Source of the DNA: Alopecurus myosuroides
Taxonomy: Eukaryota; Streptophyta; Magnoliopsida; Poales; Poaceae
NCBI GenBank assembly: GCA_028641055.1
Contig: CM054062.1
Coordinates: 16,363,639 to 16,427,638 of the forward strand
Direction: 5' to 3'
DNA: 64,000 nt
Below, in pieces: positions 23,508 through 35,229 of this stretch (position 1 is its first letter; each line of letters opens with the position of its first letter). Both the position numbers and the translations under genes were made by a program. The notes under the pieces are model-generated. The model worked only from the letters and a program-made list of their open reading frames with translations, did not search any database and was not told where the DNA came from.

Positions 23508-24591
23508 ACATCCCCAAGCTTAGTTCCTACTCGTCCTCGAGTAGGTAAACAATGAAAACACATAATTTCTGAGGTTACATGCTACCAACATAAACTTGAT
23601 CGTCAATAATGTAGAAGCATAAGTAAGCTGAGATCATAGAACTCTAACACAAGCATGATAAATAGAAGTTTAATAATAAAACATAGAAATCACCTTGCAT
23701 CATGAGAAGTAACTCAAATAAAAGATCATGAATAACAATGCAACGAAAGATATACGTTTGTTTCAAGTATAGAGAGAACGTGTCAAAGTGATATTTCGCT
23801 AGTCCTTAAGAGTGGGGAAAAACATAAATGCCAGGACACCTTCAAAGTCCATGAGGAAGAATAGAACAAATAATTAGAGAACAAACAATAACACATAATG
23901 AATCAAATAATAATGTTTCTGGGACAAATGCACATAAAACTCAGAATGGCAATTATGCTCTCTCAACCGTGCATAAAGTTAGAAGATGGAGACTCAACAT
24001 AAAAGTAAAAGAAAGGCCCTTCGTAGAGGGAAGCATGGATCACTCATGTGCTAGAGCTTTTATTTTATTAAAAAGAGGTATAAAAAACATGGCTAACCGA
24101 ATCCTCGGGTGCCTGCCAACAGTCACATACCGTGGAGGAGTGTCTATATTTCAAGAGAGGTGTATACTTATGTCAACCAATGGTAAACAGAAAATACAGT
24201 ATGTCACAAGCCAACTAGACTCACAAGAGCGGCTCCCATAGAAGGGCGCATCTGGGTAGAAGGTCATCCCTCTTTCTCTTTTGTTTACACAATTATGCTT
24301 TGACTGATAAATCAGGGGCAAAAATAGTGAAGAGAATTTGTGCTATTAATTTGGGGCTGGGCACACGGCTGCCAGCTCTTTTATCATTGGATAAGCGGGT
24401 GAAGCCACTAGTCCATGGTGTGAAAGTCCAATCAACAAGTGAGATAAAGATTCTCTATTTACGTCCTTATGAGCTCAAACAGGAGCACAAAACAGGAGTA
24501 ATTTTGAAAGTTTTAAAGGTAACACATGAGCAATTTACTTTGGAGTGGCGATTAATTACCACATGTAGGTTGGTATGGTGGATACAATGGG

Positions 24592-25069
24592 TGATGGAGG
24601 GATGATAACCCGGTAGCCCAACGCCAAGGTGTAACTCGGCCCAAAGGACGCTGCGTAAAGATCCGGTTAGGATAAAGGAGCTTCTAGAAGGCCCAAGATC
24701 GTAGGCCTGGTAACCCGGATTGTGGGTTCCGGTAAGGAAGCTTAGGGTTTTGTAAGCAGTGTCCGGGTAGGACTCAGGGTACGCCTTGGAGAACAGGCGA
24801 GGGATCCGGATGCTTTATAAGCCGGTCCCTAGGTCTAGTTTAGAGAGAGATCCAAGAGTTCGAGCAATATCGCTAGGTATCGAGTATCCAGTGTAATACG
24901 AGAGTCGAGATTAATATATCGAGATCGGAGACTTGGCGACTTGCTTGCCGGCTACCAGATCGCATATCATCATGTTTTCCTCTGAGCTAAACCCTCTCCC
25001 AAACACCAGTGTCGTCTTGCCCCAAGATAAGTTACCCCCGGTAACGTCTGCCGTGATTATCCCACGACA
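24592..25069 (+). repeat. 5' LTR of element D
   Basis: 478 bp, TGATGGAGGG...CCCACGACA. A TATA box TTTATAA lies at 24,814-24,820, so transcription probably starts about 30 bp later. Confidence 0.93.
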
Positions 25070-25090
25070 GTTGGCGCCCACCGTGGGGCC
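25070..25090 (+). other. Primer binding site of element D
   Basis: TTGGCGCCCACCGTGGGG follows the 5' LTR directly. TGGCGCC(C)ACCGTGGGG sites are typical of Tat-type elements in grasses. I could not assign the priming tRNA with certainty. Confidence 0.7.
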
Positions 25091-25279
25091 TGCGTCCAAA
25101 GGTGTTTACATCACGGGAGAAGCTCGGAAGAACATGGAGAATCTTGTCATCGGCGAGATCTACACCAACCGCGAAGGAGAGAAGGTGGTGGGCGATTCCG
25201 GCTGGGGGCCAGAGTCGGATCACCTCGAATCCGGATCTATCGTGACAATCGGCCGGATCAGCGTCTTCATCGGCATGGT

Positions 25280-25598
25280 ACGTACTTACGATTCAAGAGG
25301 ACAATATCATGTGCATACTACAGGAACTTCTAATAGGGATAAAAAGATACTGAAGCAAGCGGTAAACTCGGTTTCCTCGGCTGTTCCGAGATACCTGAGG
25401 TGGTCAGAGCAGGACGTAACATGGAGCAGAAAAGACCACCCGGAAAGAAAAGAACACCCGGGAGTCTTAGCATTAGTAGTTGCACCGCAATTTAATGGTT
25501 ATGAGTTGAAAAAGGTCCTAATGGACGGTGGAAGTAGCATCAATATCCTATATTGGGAAACCTTTTTACGCATGGGTCTCAAGGAGTCTCAGCTATAG
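25280..25598 (+). pseudogene. Element D protease, 5' part (retropepsin fragment)
   Basis: The frame leads into LALVVAPQFNGYELKKVLMD followed by GGSSINILYWETF, the retropepsin core: the usual hydrophobic stretch, Asp, then GGSS. It stops at an in-frame TAG (25,596-25,598) and resumes in the same frame. The upstream part of the frame (from about 25,130) reads as leader or a relic of the gag start, with a possible splice donor GTACGT at 25,279. No gag matrix/capsid or zinc knuckle is present, so particle formation would need another element's Gag. Confidence 0.65.
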
Positions 25599-26313
25599 AA
25601 AAGCTCAACAATTTTTCATGGGATAGTGCCGGGTCACTCAGCGTGCCCCGAGGGAAAAATCGCATTGGAGGTAGCTTTCGGAGAATCAAAGGACAATTAT
25701 CGAGTTGAGTGGCTCACTTTCGAGGTGGTCAAGTTGCGCAGTCCTTATCACGCGCTGTTCGGAAGGCCGGCTTATGCTAAATTCATGGCTAGGCCGTGTT
25801 ATGTGTATCTACAGCTAAAGATCCCGGGCCCTAAGCAGACCATCACCATACATGGAAGCCGGGATATAGCGGCTGAGTGCGATGAAGGAGATTCAGTAAT
25901 GGCTGAGCAGGCTTGCAGAAAAGAAGAACTCAAGTATTACCGGTCTCAAGTAGACCCGGATGATAGAACAGCATTGAAAAGGCCGAATGCCGAAGATGAG
26001 AAAGCGAAATTCAAAGCAGCGCAGGACACCAAGATGATAGCTTTTGTTGAAGGTGATCCCTCTAAGCAGTTTGCTATAGGATCTAACTTGGACAGAAAGC
26101 AGGAGAAGGCACTTGTGGAGTTTATCCGTTCAAATGCGGATGTGTTTGCCTGGACGCCCAGCGACATGCCAGGTATCCCCACAGAATTGGCAGAGCACAG
26201 TTTGCACGTAGATCCCAAGTCCAGGCCTGTAAAGCAGGGCTTGAGGAAGATGAATGAGGAAAGAAGGAAAGCAATAGGAGAAGAAATTGCTCGTTTGCTA
26301 ACAACCGGCTTAT
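25599..26313 (+). pseudogene. Element D pol: protease end to RT start
   Basis: Same frame as the preceding protease segment. It includes LFGRPAYAKFMARPCYVYLQ, the C-terminal half of the retropepsin (LxGRxxY motif), then an acidic linker and the RT-proximal block FAWTPSDMPGIPTELAEHSL typical of Tat/gypsy pol. The reading frame breaks near 26,311-26,315, where RT carries on in another frame. That break sits just before the first RT motif, so full RT translation would require a frameshift. Confidence 0.75.
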
Positions 26314-26314
26314 C

Positions 26315-26893
26315 ATGGAACTATTTCACCCGGACTGGTTAGCAAATCCGGTTCTCGTAATGAAAAAGACCAATGAGTGGAGGATGTGCATTGATTACAC
26401 GAGTCTTAACAAGCATTGCCCAAAGGATCCGTTCGCGCTACCGAGGATTGATCAGATCATAGACGCAGTGGCTGGAAGTGACCTGTTATGCTTTCTAGAC
26501 GCATATTCCGGGTATCATCAGATCAAGCTCAAGAGGGAAGATTGGGAGAAAACATTGTTTATAACCTCTTTTGGGGCCTTCTGTTACAAAACCATGACAT
26601 TTGGGTTGAAGAACGCTGGCGCAACTTATCAACGGTGTATTCAGAAGTGCTTAGAGGACCAAATCGGACGCAACGTCCATGCTTATATGGATGATGTGGT
26701 TATCAAGACTAGGAAGGCGGAGACATTTATCGATGATCTAAAGGAAACGTTCAAAAACTTGAGGAGGTATCAGATGAAGCTTAATCGACAAAGTGCGTAT
26801 TCGGAGTTCCAGCTGGGAAATTACTCGGCTTTATCGTTTCTGAGAGAGGAATTGAGGCAAACCCGGACAAAATCAAAGCCATCCAAAGTCTGA
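26315..26893 (+). pseudogene. Element D reverse transcriptase fragment
   Basis: RT palm and fingers: WRMCIDYTSLNKHCPKDPFA, LDAYSGYHQIKL, TFGLKNAGATYQRC, and the catalytic YMDD box at about residues 124-127. The true frame is lost near 26,788 and the last about 35 residues of this ORF are out-of-frame, ending in TGA at 26,893. The conserved thumb sequence continues in the frame of the next segment. It would copy the element's RNA into cDNA, primed at the site after the 5' LTR, but is broken as read. Confidence 0.85.
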
Positions 26894-29325
26894 AAAAACC
26901 GGAAAATTTGAAGCATGTCCAAAAGCTCACGGGCTGTGTAGCAGCCTTGAGCCGATTTATATCCAGACTCGGAGAAAAAGCAATACCCTTGTACCGGCTC
27001 TTGAAGAAATCCGATAAATTCGTGTGGGATCAGGAGGCGGATGAAGCGTTCGAGGCACTAAAGAAGCAGTTATCTGAAGCACCAGTCCTAGCGGCCCCGG
27101 GTCCTAAAGAGCCCATGTTGCTATATGTAGCAGCTGGCCCCCGAGCCGTTAGCGTGGTAGTTGTTGTGGAACGTAAAGAGGATGGGAAAGGTTACCCGGT
27201 TCAGAGACCGGTCTATTACGTCAGCGAGGTATTATCAGAGGCAAAGCAGCGCTATCCGCATTGGCAAAAGCTGGTTTTCGGGGTCTTTATGGCTAGCCGG
27301 AAACTGAAGTCGTATTTCCAGGAACACCCCATAACAGTGGTTAGTTCGATACCGATGTCGGATATCATCAGAAACTCGGATGCAACAGGAAGAATAGCCA
27401 AATGGGCGATAGAGATGGGGGATTATCACATCAACTACGAGCCCAGGTCAGCAATCAAATCTCAGGCTCTGGTCGATTTCATTAACGATTGGACGCACAC
27501 AGGCATGCCCACCATGGCTCCAAACTCCGAGTCTTGGATCATGCACTTTGATGGATCCAAGCAATACGAGGGATCAGGAGCTGGAGTGGTGCTAACATCA
27601 CCCAAAGGAGACAAATTGAGTTACGTACTACAGATTCACTTTGATTGTTCCAACAACGTGGCCGAGTATGAGGCCCTATTGCACGGCTTAAAGGTAGCCA
27701 AGGAAATGAACATTAAGAGGATACGATGCTTTGGAGATTCGAACCTCGTGGTGCAGCAGGTCTCAGGAACATGGGATAGAAAAGATGCAACTATGGCAGC
27801 ATACCGCAGAGAAGTTGATAGAGTTGCCGGATGTTTCTCCGGGTACGAGGTGGAGCACATAGACAGAAGAAAAAATGAGGCAGCAGATGCACTCGCCAGA
27901 CTCGGCTCGCGCAGAGAGCCGGTTCCACCTAATGTTTTCCTGGACGAACTATGGCGACCATCAGTTAAAACCGAGTCTGAGGAAGAACTGGCAAATCAAG
28001 ACCCGGATTTGGAGCTCGTGGCCACAGTACGTGCTGTTCCCGAGTGGACAGAGCCGTTCTTGGCTTACCTATCACGGGGCGAGTTACCACAACAGGAAGT
28101 ATTAGCAAGACAAATTCTGAGGCGAGCAAAAGGATATTCTATCATCAATGGAGATTTGTACAAGAGAAGCGCAGCAGGAGTCTTTTTGCGCTGTGTAGCA
28201 CCAGAAGAAGGCCGACAGATCCTCAAGGAAATCCATGAAGGTGATTGCGGGCACCATGCATCCACAAGATCTCTTGTGGCCAAAGCTTATCGACATGGTT
28301 TTTTCTGGCTCACGGCCCTAGCAGACGCGGAGCGCTTGGTGGCAAGGTGTGACGGATGTCAAAGGTACGCTCGCCAAACCCATGTGCCGGCTATGGAACT
28401 ACGGACTATCCCGTTAACTTGGCCGTTCGCTGTTTGGGGTATGGACATGGTTGGCCCCTTCCACATGTCACCTTGCAAAAAGACGCACCTTTTGGTGGCC
28501 ATTGACAAGTTTACCAAGTGGTTTGAGGTTATGCCAGTTACCAACTGTGAAGCAATTACAGCAGTCAAGTTCCTGAAAAGGATTATCTATCGGTTCGGGT
28601 ATCCCCATAGAATAATTACCGACAATGGAACGAATATGTCCCTTGGTGAGATGGAGAAATTTTGTGGTAACAATGGAATCCGGCTTGACGTAGCTTCAGT
28701 GGCCCATGCACATGCTAATGGACAAGTGGAGAGGGCAAATCAAGAATTGCTTCGTGGATTAAAGCCACGATTGCGAGTTCCGTGTATCAGAGCTGCTGGT
28801 GCATGGGTTGAAGAATTACCTGCAGTGGTTTGGGGTATCAACACAACACCTAACAGATCCACTCAGATGACACCGTTTTTCATGGTTTATGGTGCAGAGG
28901 TGGTGTTGCCGAGTGATATCATCCATGACTCGCCTCGAGTTTCGGCCTACGTCGAGGTAGAGAACGAGAAGACCCGGCAGGACGCCGTAGATATGTTAGA
29001 AGAGCAAAGGGAACAAGCACTGGAAAGATCAGCCATATATCAGCAAGATTTACGGAGGTATCATAGCCGGCGCGTGAAAACCCGGGTCTTTCAGGAAGGA
29101 GACCTGGTTCTACGCCTGGTACAGTCAAACGAAGGAAAACACAAGTTATCACCTCCATGGGAAGGACCATCTATCATAAGTCGGAATCTGCACAACGGAT
29201 CATATTACTTGATAGACGCAAGGGAAGAGTCGGCTACAGTTAACGACACCGCTCATACCACTTCATCTATGCAAGAAAGAGACAGACCATGGAACGTGGC
29301 TCAGCTACGTCCCTACTATACTTAG
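26788..29325 (+). pseudogene. Element D RNase H, archaeal-type RNase H and integrase
   Basis: The long open part is 26,908-29,325 (805 codons); the frame enters near 26,788. Residues 1-190 of the open part are a retroviral-type RNase H lacking its usual Asp (LYVAAGPRAVSVVVVVE), i.e. a tether. Residues about 205-335 are the second, archaeal-type RNase H with its acidic residues in HFDGSK, NNVAEYEALLHGL, FGDSNLVVQQ and RRKNEAADALARL. Integrase follows: HHCC zinc finger (GHHASTRS ... CDGCQRYA, about 445-490) and the DDE core (GMDMVGPF, ITDNGTN, NGQVERANQ). The C-terminal region ends PWNVAQLRPYYT. This module appears intact, unlike the regions before it. Confidence 0.9.
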
Positions 29326-30358
29326 TATAGACTATATTGGCAAGTGGAATTGCACGATGTAACAGGCGGCAGGTTTCAGACGCACTCTTTTCCTATCTAG
29401 GGTACCATTGGGGACTGGATGGGTTTTTAATGAGGCGGCTTGCTGACCTAACTTTCTCATATCAAATAAAGAGGTGGTTGTTCGTATGTTCTTCACTCTT
29501 GGTATGTTGCATATATTTAGGTCTTGGGGGCTGATTGCTCGAATAGCACAGTTACAAACTCAATGACCCGGCCTTGATGCCTATGAGTTATAAGGGCCGA
29601 CTACTCGCAAACGAGTACGGTTGCAATCTTATAACCGGACGAAGGAGCCAAATTTTCTTGACTTTTCTTACTTAAGCTCGATGTGACTCGCACTAAAGTG
29701 GCATGATATGCTCGCTTACGATTACAATCAGCCATGAAGCCCAATGGGACTTGCCTGACCCTGTTTTCGTATAGACGTAACAACATGATATCCACGCGAA
29801 AGCCAGCTTATAGTACAAGATAGTCAAAAGGGTCATCCAAACCACAAGTTATGCAGAGTACAGGGCTAACAGCCGGAAACTCAACGTTTATCAAGCATAA
29901 CTTCAATACCTATGTGAAACGGCTCTGGGTTGGGGCTTAGCAGCAAACAACTTGTTCTCTTGGAAAGACCACACATCCCAGACTCGGAATTTCGGGCCTT
30001 GGGGACTGAGGATTTTGAAAAATAAAAAGTTGCTCAGTTGCTAAAACTCAAAAAACCCAAACATCCGAGTCTGGGGGACTTGGGGACTTAGAGAAAAGTC
30101 CGTTTGTCAAAACCCATGAAACTCGGAAACCGAGTCTCACAAAAGGAACCATAAAGAAAGTCGGATATCAAGAACAAGTGGACTCAAAAGTGGATAAATT
30201 TAAACGATCAGAAGAAGCACAAGGTGTATCAAGAACTTAAAGTGCGTTACAAATTTCGGTACTAGTATCAAAGGTGCACAGGTGCACCATCAAAAAATGG
30301 TTGTTTAAACGGCCCATTGGCCGATTGACGCATACGAAACAGCATCAGGTAGCAGGTA
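29326..30358 (+). other. Element D: non-coding spacer after pol
   Basis: About 1 kb between the integrase stop and the end of the antisense gene. It contains repeated GGGGACT(T/G) strings (29,409, 30,002, 30,079) resembling the polypurine tract TTCTGGGGACTAC before the 3' LTR. No ORF is supported. Confidence 0.55.
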
Positions 30359-33300
30359 TCATTCGGCATTCTGGGCTGCGGCATCCATCTTCTCCTTACC
30401 CTTGCTATTACCCTTGGTAGCAGCAGCACCCGGATCAGTAGCAGTGCCGGCTCGCGCAGGAGGAGGGACGACGGGTGTGGAGGTAGCAGGCGCAGAATCG
30501 GTTTCAACCTTCTTCTTTGCGGCCTCCTCCCTCAACTTGGCATCTTCCTCCTTCCATCGGGCTAGCATATCGTACGGCTTGGGAAGGTCCGACTTAACCG
30601 CTTCGCCATCAGCATCATATGCAGGTACAATGGAATTGACATCCAAGCTGTCAGCAATCACGCTGGCCGGGTAACGGACTTCCTTCTGGATGGCCTTGAA
30701 ATCCTTCGCGGAAAACTTGGACCCATCACGGTTGAATTCCGGAAACCCGCCCATAAGCTTGGCTGGCTCGAGCTTAGGGAAATAAGCTTTAGCCTGCGCA
30801 AGCCCCCGGGTTACTCCAACCCGGAAGGACGAGCGCTTCCAATGCCAAATCCACTCGGGAATAGTGGAGCAGGCGTCCAGCATTCTCTTCAGGTCGACAT
30901 GCCCAACACCCGGCCACCGTAGTTCTTGAAGGATCCATTTGGTTCCGGCACATAGCTGCCGGATAACGCTCTTGATAGTTTTCAGCCTGGCAATATCATC
31001 TTCGTCCGGCATCACTTCATCCGGACCTGCAGAAAGAAATGGAAACACGAGTAAGGAAACTCCGGCTATTTATCAGAAGGATAACCCGGATTAAGAATCA
31101 TACCGAGCAAAGCACGATACGTATCAGCAATCTGAACAGAAAGGCTCGTTAGATTATCTTCTGCTGTATGAGCCCTCCTCCTATACTTCCTCATGATCTT
31201 CCCACTCCTCCTGGCCTCAGCTTCGGCCGCCTCACGCAGAGCCACCTCCTTCTCAATGAGCTTGGTGGCCTTTGCCAATTTTTTCTCAGATTGAGTCACG
31301 AAGGACTGCACGGATGCAAGGAAGGGTTAGCCGGGTAAAAGGCAAGCTATCAGTAGGTTATACCGTAAAGTTCCAAGCAAATTATCAATCAATTCACTCG
31401 GAACTTGGGGACTAGATAAGGACACAAGCAATATTATTCGGGTTTACCTCGTGTTTGGCTATTAAAGCCTCCAAGATATTTTCTTCATCAGCCCTCAAGG
31501 TGTGCAGGGCTTCGAGCATCTGGGCAAACGTCATGTCTTCGGGTCGGACACGAGAAGAGCCGGCAGCCTGGTCGCTTGGTTGGTGAACTTTCCCCGACTT
31601 TGGGGTCGAGACCCGGACAGTCTGGGTATCCGGGTTTGGAGAGCCCATCCTCGTGTCCGGGACCTCGATCTCCTCGTCCACTGCTTCGGATGACTCTGGA
31701 GACCCGGCGGCTTGGTGAACTGGATCGCCCAAGGGGCCTTGTTCCTAGTTGTTCTCAGTGTCACCGCCATTCGCGGCGTCTATGTTTTCAGTCGGCCCCT
31801 CTGTCTCCCGGTTATCCGTCTCCATGTTCTCCGGGTCACTAGTCTTGACTTGGGCGCTAAGGAAAAGAGAGGAATAGTCAACAACAGCGGATGGAAATAA
31901 TCAAGTGCGCAAGGATATCGTACAGCGAAGACTTACCCGGTGTTCACAGTGTAATCCGGCGGGAGTTCACTACTGGAAGCCGATGAGTTTGTCATAGTAG
32001 TTGATAGCGGAACCCGGAGCTGCCCGGCCAAAGGATGGTTGGGGGAGGGGTGACGCCGAGGAGATTTGGAGGGGCGAGGAGGAGGAGTACCGGCCCGGCG
32101 GTTTGGTGAGGTGGAGATACCCGGGTTAAGGGGATCGTCGCCCGGTGAACTCCGGGTCACTCTGCGCTTGGTCGGGAGAGAGTCCTTCAAGTGCGATGAG
32201 TTGGATAGTTGTTGGTTAAGTCTGTGCATGTTATCAAAAGAGTAGGGTTCGGAAGACATGGTGGAATAAGGAACCTTGGACACCACTCCTCTGGCCTTCC
32301 TCTTGGCCCCGACTGTTATTTCTAGACCGGACTCGGTGGCCTCCGGGTCTTCCTCATCCTTCTCATCCTCGTCCTCCAGCCCTGCAAGCCGAGTATGTAT
32401 CGATGGAAAAAGTTAAATGAGAGGAAATTTATGCAAGTGAAGATGACACAAGATTCAGATAAATACCCTCATCATTGTCAGCCGGCTCGTCTTCTTCCTC
32501 CGGGTCTCCGGTAGTAGGAGAGGTTTCAACATTCCAGAAAGCGTCATCAGCCTGAGATAAAAACAGGAAGGTGAGAATCGGTAGTTGCATCAAGTCAAAG
32601 GCGTGTGAATAAGGCTACACGTATCGGGTCTTACCGATGGGGCCGGGTTTTCCCGAGTGAATGGCGGCAACCCGGCGATGTTCTTGATCGCTTCCAGCTT
32701 TTCCGTCAAGAAGCCCTTGATGGTTTTGTTGGTGTCGCCGGCTGGATAGTTCTTGGAGGAATACCGGAGCGCGTCCGTGGTATGCCCCGAGTAATCGCAC
32801 ATCAGCTTAGTGCGGATAGAGTTAGGTTGGATCCGGAAATCCACCCATGTCTTGACCAGATTGAGCCCAAGGAGACCTTGGGCGGATAAGACAGATATTT
32901 TCGAGAGAAGGGGCTGGATTGCCTCCCTGTCCGAGTCAGGGGCGAAAGCGTTGAATTTCTCGGAAATGTCGAGGAGGCCCTCCGAGTAACCCGGCAGTTT
33001 CTTCTCGCCGGGTGGGGAGGTGTCGTGGAAGTAAAAGAAAGATAATTGCCAGTGCTTAACGTGGGAATTCAGATTAAGGGTTGGCATTGGTGAGTTCTTA
33101 CGGCGTTGGATGGATACCCCGCCGCAAGTGAGAAGTGCTCTGTCACCGCTTTCGCAGCACGGCTTGCACTGGAAGAGTTCGATAAAGAGAGCCAAACTTG
33201 GCGGAGTGCACAAGTATGACTCGGATAAAACAATGAAATGGGAAATATTCAACATAGAGTTAGGCCCTATGTCAAATACCCTGAGGCCATAGTGGCTCAG

Positions 33301-33564
33301 GACATCTCGAAAGAAGGGGTGACCCGGAGGACGGAACCCCCGGGTCACGTGTTCCACGAAGCAGATTACCTCGTCGTCGGCAGGCGTGGGCCGGGTCTCG
33401 TCACCCGGCACCCTCCAATGGATATCTTTTTGAGAAGGGAGAATCCCTAACTCGTCCAGCTCTTCTAACTTAGCCTTCGTGACCGTGGATCGCGCCCAGT
33501 TGGCGGATATGGAGTTGGAGGTCTTGGCCTTGGCGGGCTGCTTCCCTTGCCTTTTGGGAGCCAT
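30359..33564 (-). pseudogene. Element D antisense accessory gene (Transposase_28-type), multi-exon
   Basis: Read against the element. Exon 1 is 33,564-32,635 (MAPKRQGKQPAK ...), ending TCG|GTAAGA. Exon 2 is 32,551 to about 32,466 (acidic; starts after CTCAG). Exon 3 is about 32,382-31,933 (charged and Pro-rich). Exon 4 is about 31,855-31,450, exon 5 about 31,305-31,100 (helical: KKLAKATKLIEKEVALREAA), and the last is about 31,028-30,359. Exon 1 carries the block seen in 'putative gypsy type transposon' proteins: HPFFRDVLSHYGLRVFDIGP, then LNISHFIVLSESYL and KHWQLSFFYF. Such antisense genes are known from Tat elements such as Retand and Grande; their role is unknown. In exon 4 a TAG at 31,747-31,745 interrupts the frame. 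Exon borders after the second are approximate. Confidence 0.65.
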
Positions 33565-34751
33565 GGGATCAACCTGCAAAACACAAGGCAAAAAGGTGCA
33601 AGAAGTAAGACTCGGAAACCATGGGCTATCCGAGTATCTGCGAGTGGTATCAAGAAAGCATGGAAGTTAAGAATTATCCGGGTGTCATTCTAGAAGGCAA
33701 GGTTACAAGTTATACGGGTATCAAGCATCATTATACAAACTATGGGGGTACATACGTATTCAAAGGTGTTTGAGGAAGACGGATGATTGCCCATGTATCT
33801 ACTGCAAGCAAAAGAACCGGAAGAAGAGGATTTTCTGGGTGTCAATGACATGCGCGGAAAATTGGGACGAAATGGATCTAGATTGGAAAACTTGCGGGCG
33901 ATTCTATGGAGAAATTAATGGTTAATGATGATAGGAGAGTGGTGTGTGACCGTCAATCAAGCTATTGGAGGAATTAGCAAGCATCTAAGCGACCTAATCC
34001 GGCGTGACAAGAAAAATTGCCCGCGGGTTAACCTAGATCCAATCTAGAGTAAATCGAGAAATTGCGAGGTTGAATTGATGGGTACAAGAAACTTACTGAA
34101 GGGGATTGGAGTAGCACGCGGCGGCGGCGAATAGCGCGGTCTGAATGTTCCTTCGCAACTCCCGGCGGGCCAGACGAGGGTGTGGCGGCGGAGCTCGGCG
34201 GCGGCGCGGAGCGGCTCGAAGGTGAACGTAGCCGGTGGCGGTTTTGCTCCGGCGGGGGCTTGAGGTTCTTATGGTGGTGTTGCGCAAGCACGAGAGATGA
34301 GGAAAGAGAAGGAGCTGGAATGAACCGTTGAGGGTTAGGTTATCTCCTGGGCACCTATTTATAAGTTGCGGGCGGATAAACCTGGTCCAACGGGCGGGAG
34401 CCGGAAATTTCGGAATAACGGATACCTGCCTGGATTTGGTGAGATATGCTTTAAGTGCTGGACGAGATATCCGGACAGAGATAAGGAGGAGATCTTCTCC
34501 GCGATATCAGGATCAGTTATCGAGTAAAGTAAGCCGGATCTTTGACATTCTTATCAGGGTGTTGACCCGGAAAAAGTAAAGAAGGGCCTAGAGAAAGCCG
34601 GGTTATTATATGGCCACCTTGGAGTTAGGCCTAGCTATTTGTCAAAGCACCTTAACCCGGCCTCTATGGACTTGTATGTTTGATATTTTTACAGGGAATA
34701 GCAAGCGCTTCAAGGAGGATCCCGTGAAGCCCAGGCTATTCTGGGGACTAC
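33565..34751 (-). other. Element D: putative promoter side of the antisense gene, and polypurine tract
   Basis: Between the antisense ATG and the 3' LTR. It includes a GC-rich block at 34,110-34,260 that could be leader or promoter of the antisense gene. The element's polypurine tract TTCTGGGGACTAC lies at 34,739-34,751, immediately before the 3' LTR on the plus strand. Confidence 0.45.
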
Positions 34752-35229
34752 TGATGGAGGGATGATAACCCGATAGCCCAACGCCAAGGTGTAACTCGGC
34801 CCAAAGTACGCTGCGTAAAGATCCGGTTAGGATAAAGGAGCTTCTAGAAGGCCCAAGATCGTAGGCCTGGTAACCCGGATTGTGGGTTCCGGTAAGGAAG
34901 CTTAGGGTTTTGTAAGCAGTGTCCGGGTAGGACTCAGGGTACGCCTTGGAGAACAGGCCAGGGATCCGGATGCTTTATAAGCCGGTCCCTAGGTCTAGTT
35001 TAGAGAGAGATCCAAGAGTTCGAGCAATATCGCTAGGTATCGAGTATCCAGTGTAATACGAGAGTCGAGATTAATATATCGAGATCGGAGACTTGGCGAC
35101 TTGCTTGCCGGCTACCAGATCGCATATCATCATGTTTTCCTCTGAGCTAAACCCTCTCCCAAACACCAGTGTCGTCTTGCCCCAAGATAAGTTACCCCCG
35201 GTAACGTCTGCCGTGATTATCCCACGACA
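34752..35229 (+). repeat. 3' LTR of element D
   Basis: 478 bp and 99.4% identical to the 5' LTR. By eye the differences are one G/A, one G/T and one G/C. It is followed by the duplication ATGGG. Confidence 0.93.

Larger units (their letters stand above)
24592..35229 (+). mobile_element. Element D: complete Tat-lineage Ty3/gypsy element lacking gag
   Basis: Plus-strand element of 10,638 bp with 478-bp LTRs at 24,592-25,069 and 34,752-35,229. The target duplication ATGGG is perfect at 24,587-24,591 and 35,230-35,234. The LTRs differ at only 3 positions (0.6%), so this is a recent insertion, into element A. Order: LTR, primer site, protease, RT, RNase H, archaeal-type RNase H, integrase, then a 5.4-kb 3' region with a gene in antisense. 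The second RNase H and the antisense gene of the Transposase_28 ('putative gypsy type transposon') type mark the Tat/Retand/Ogre lineage. Only about 400 bp separate the primer site from the protease, so gag is missing. Confidence 0.93.
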
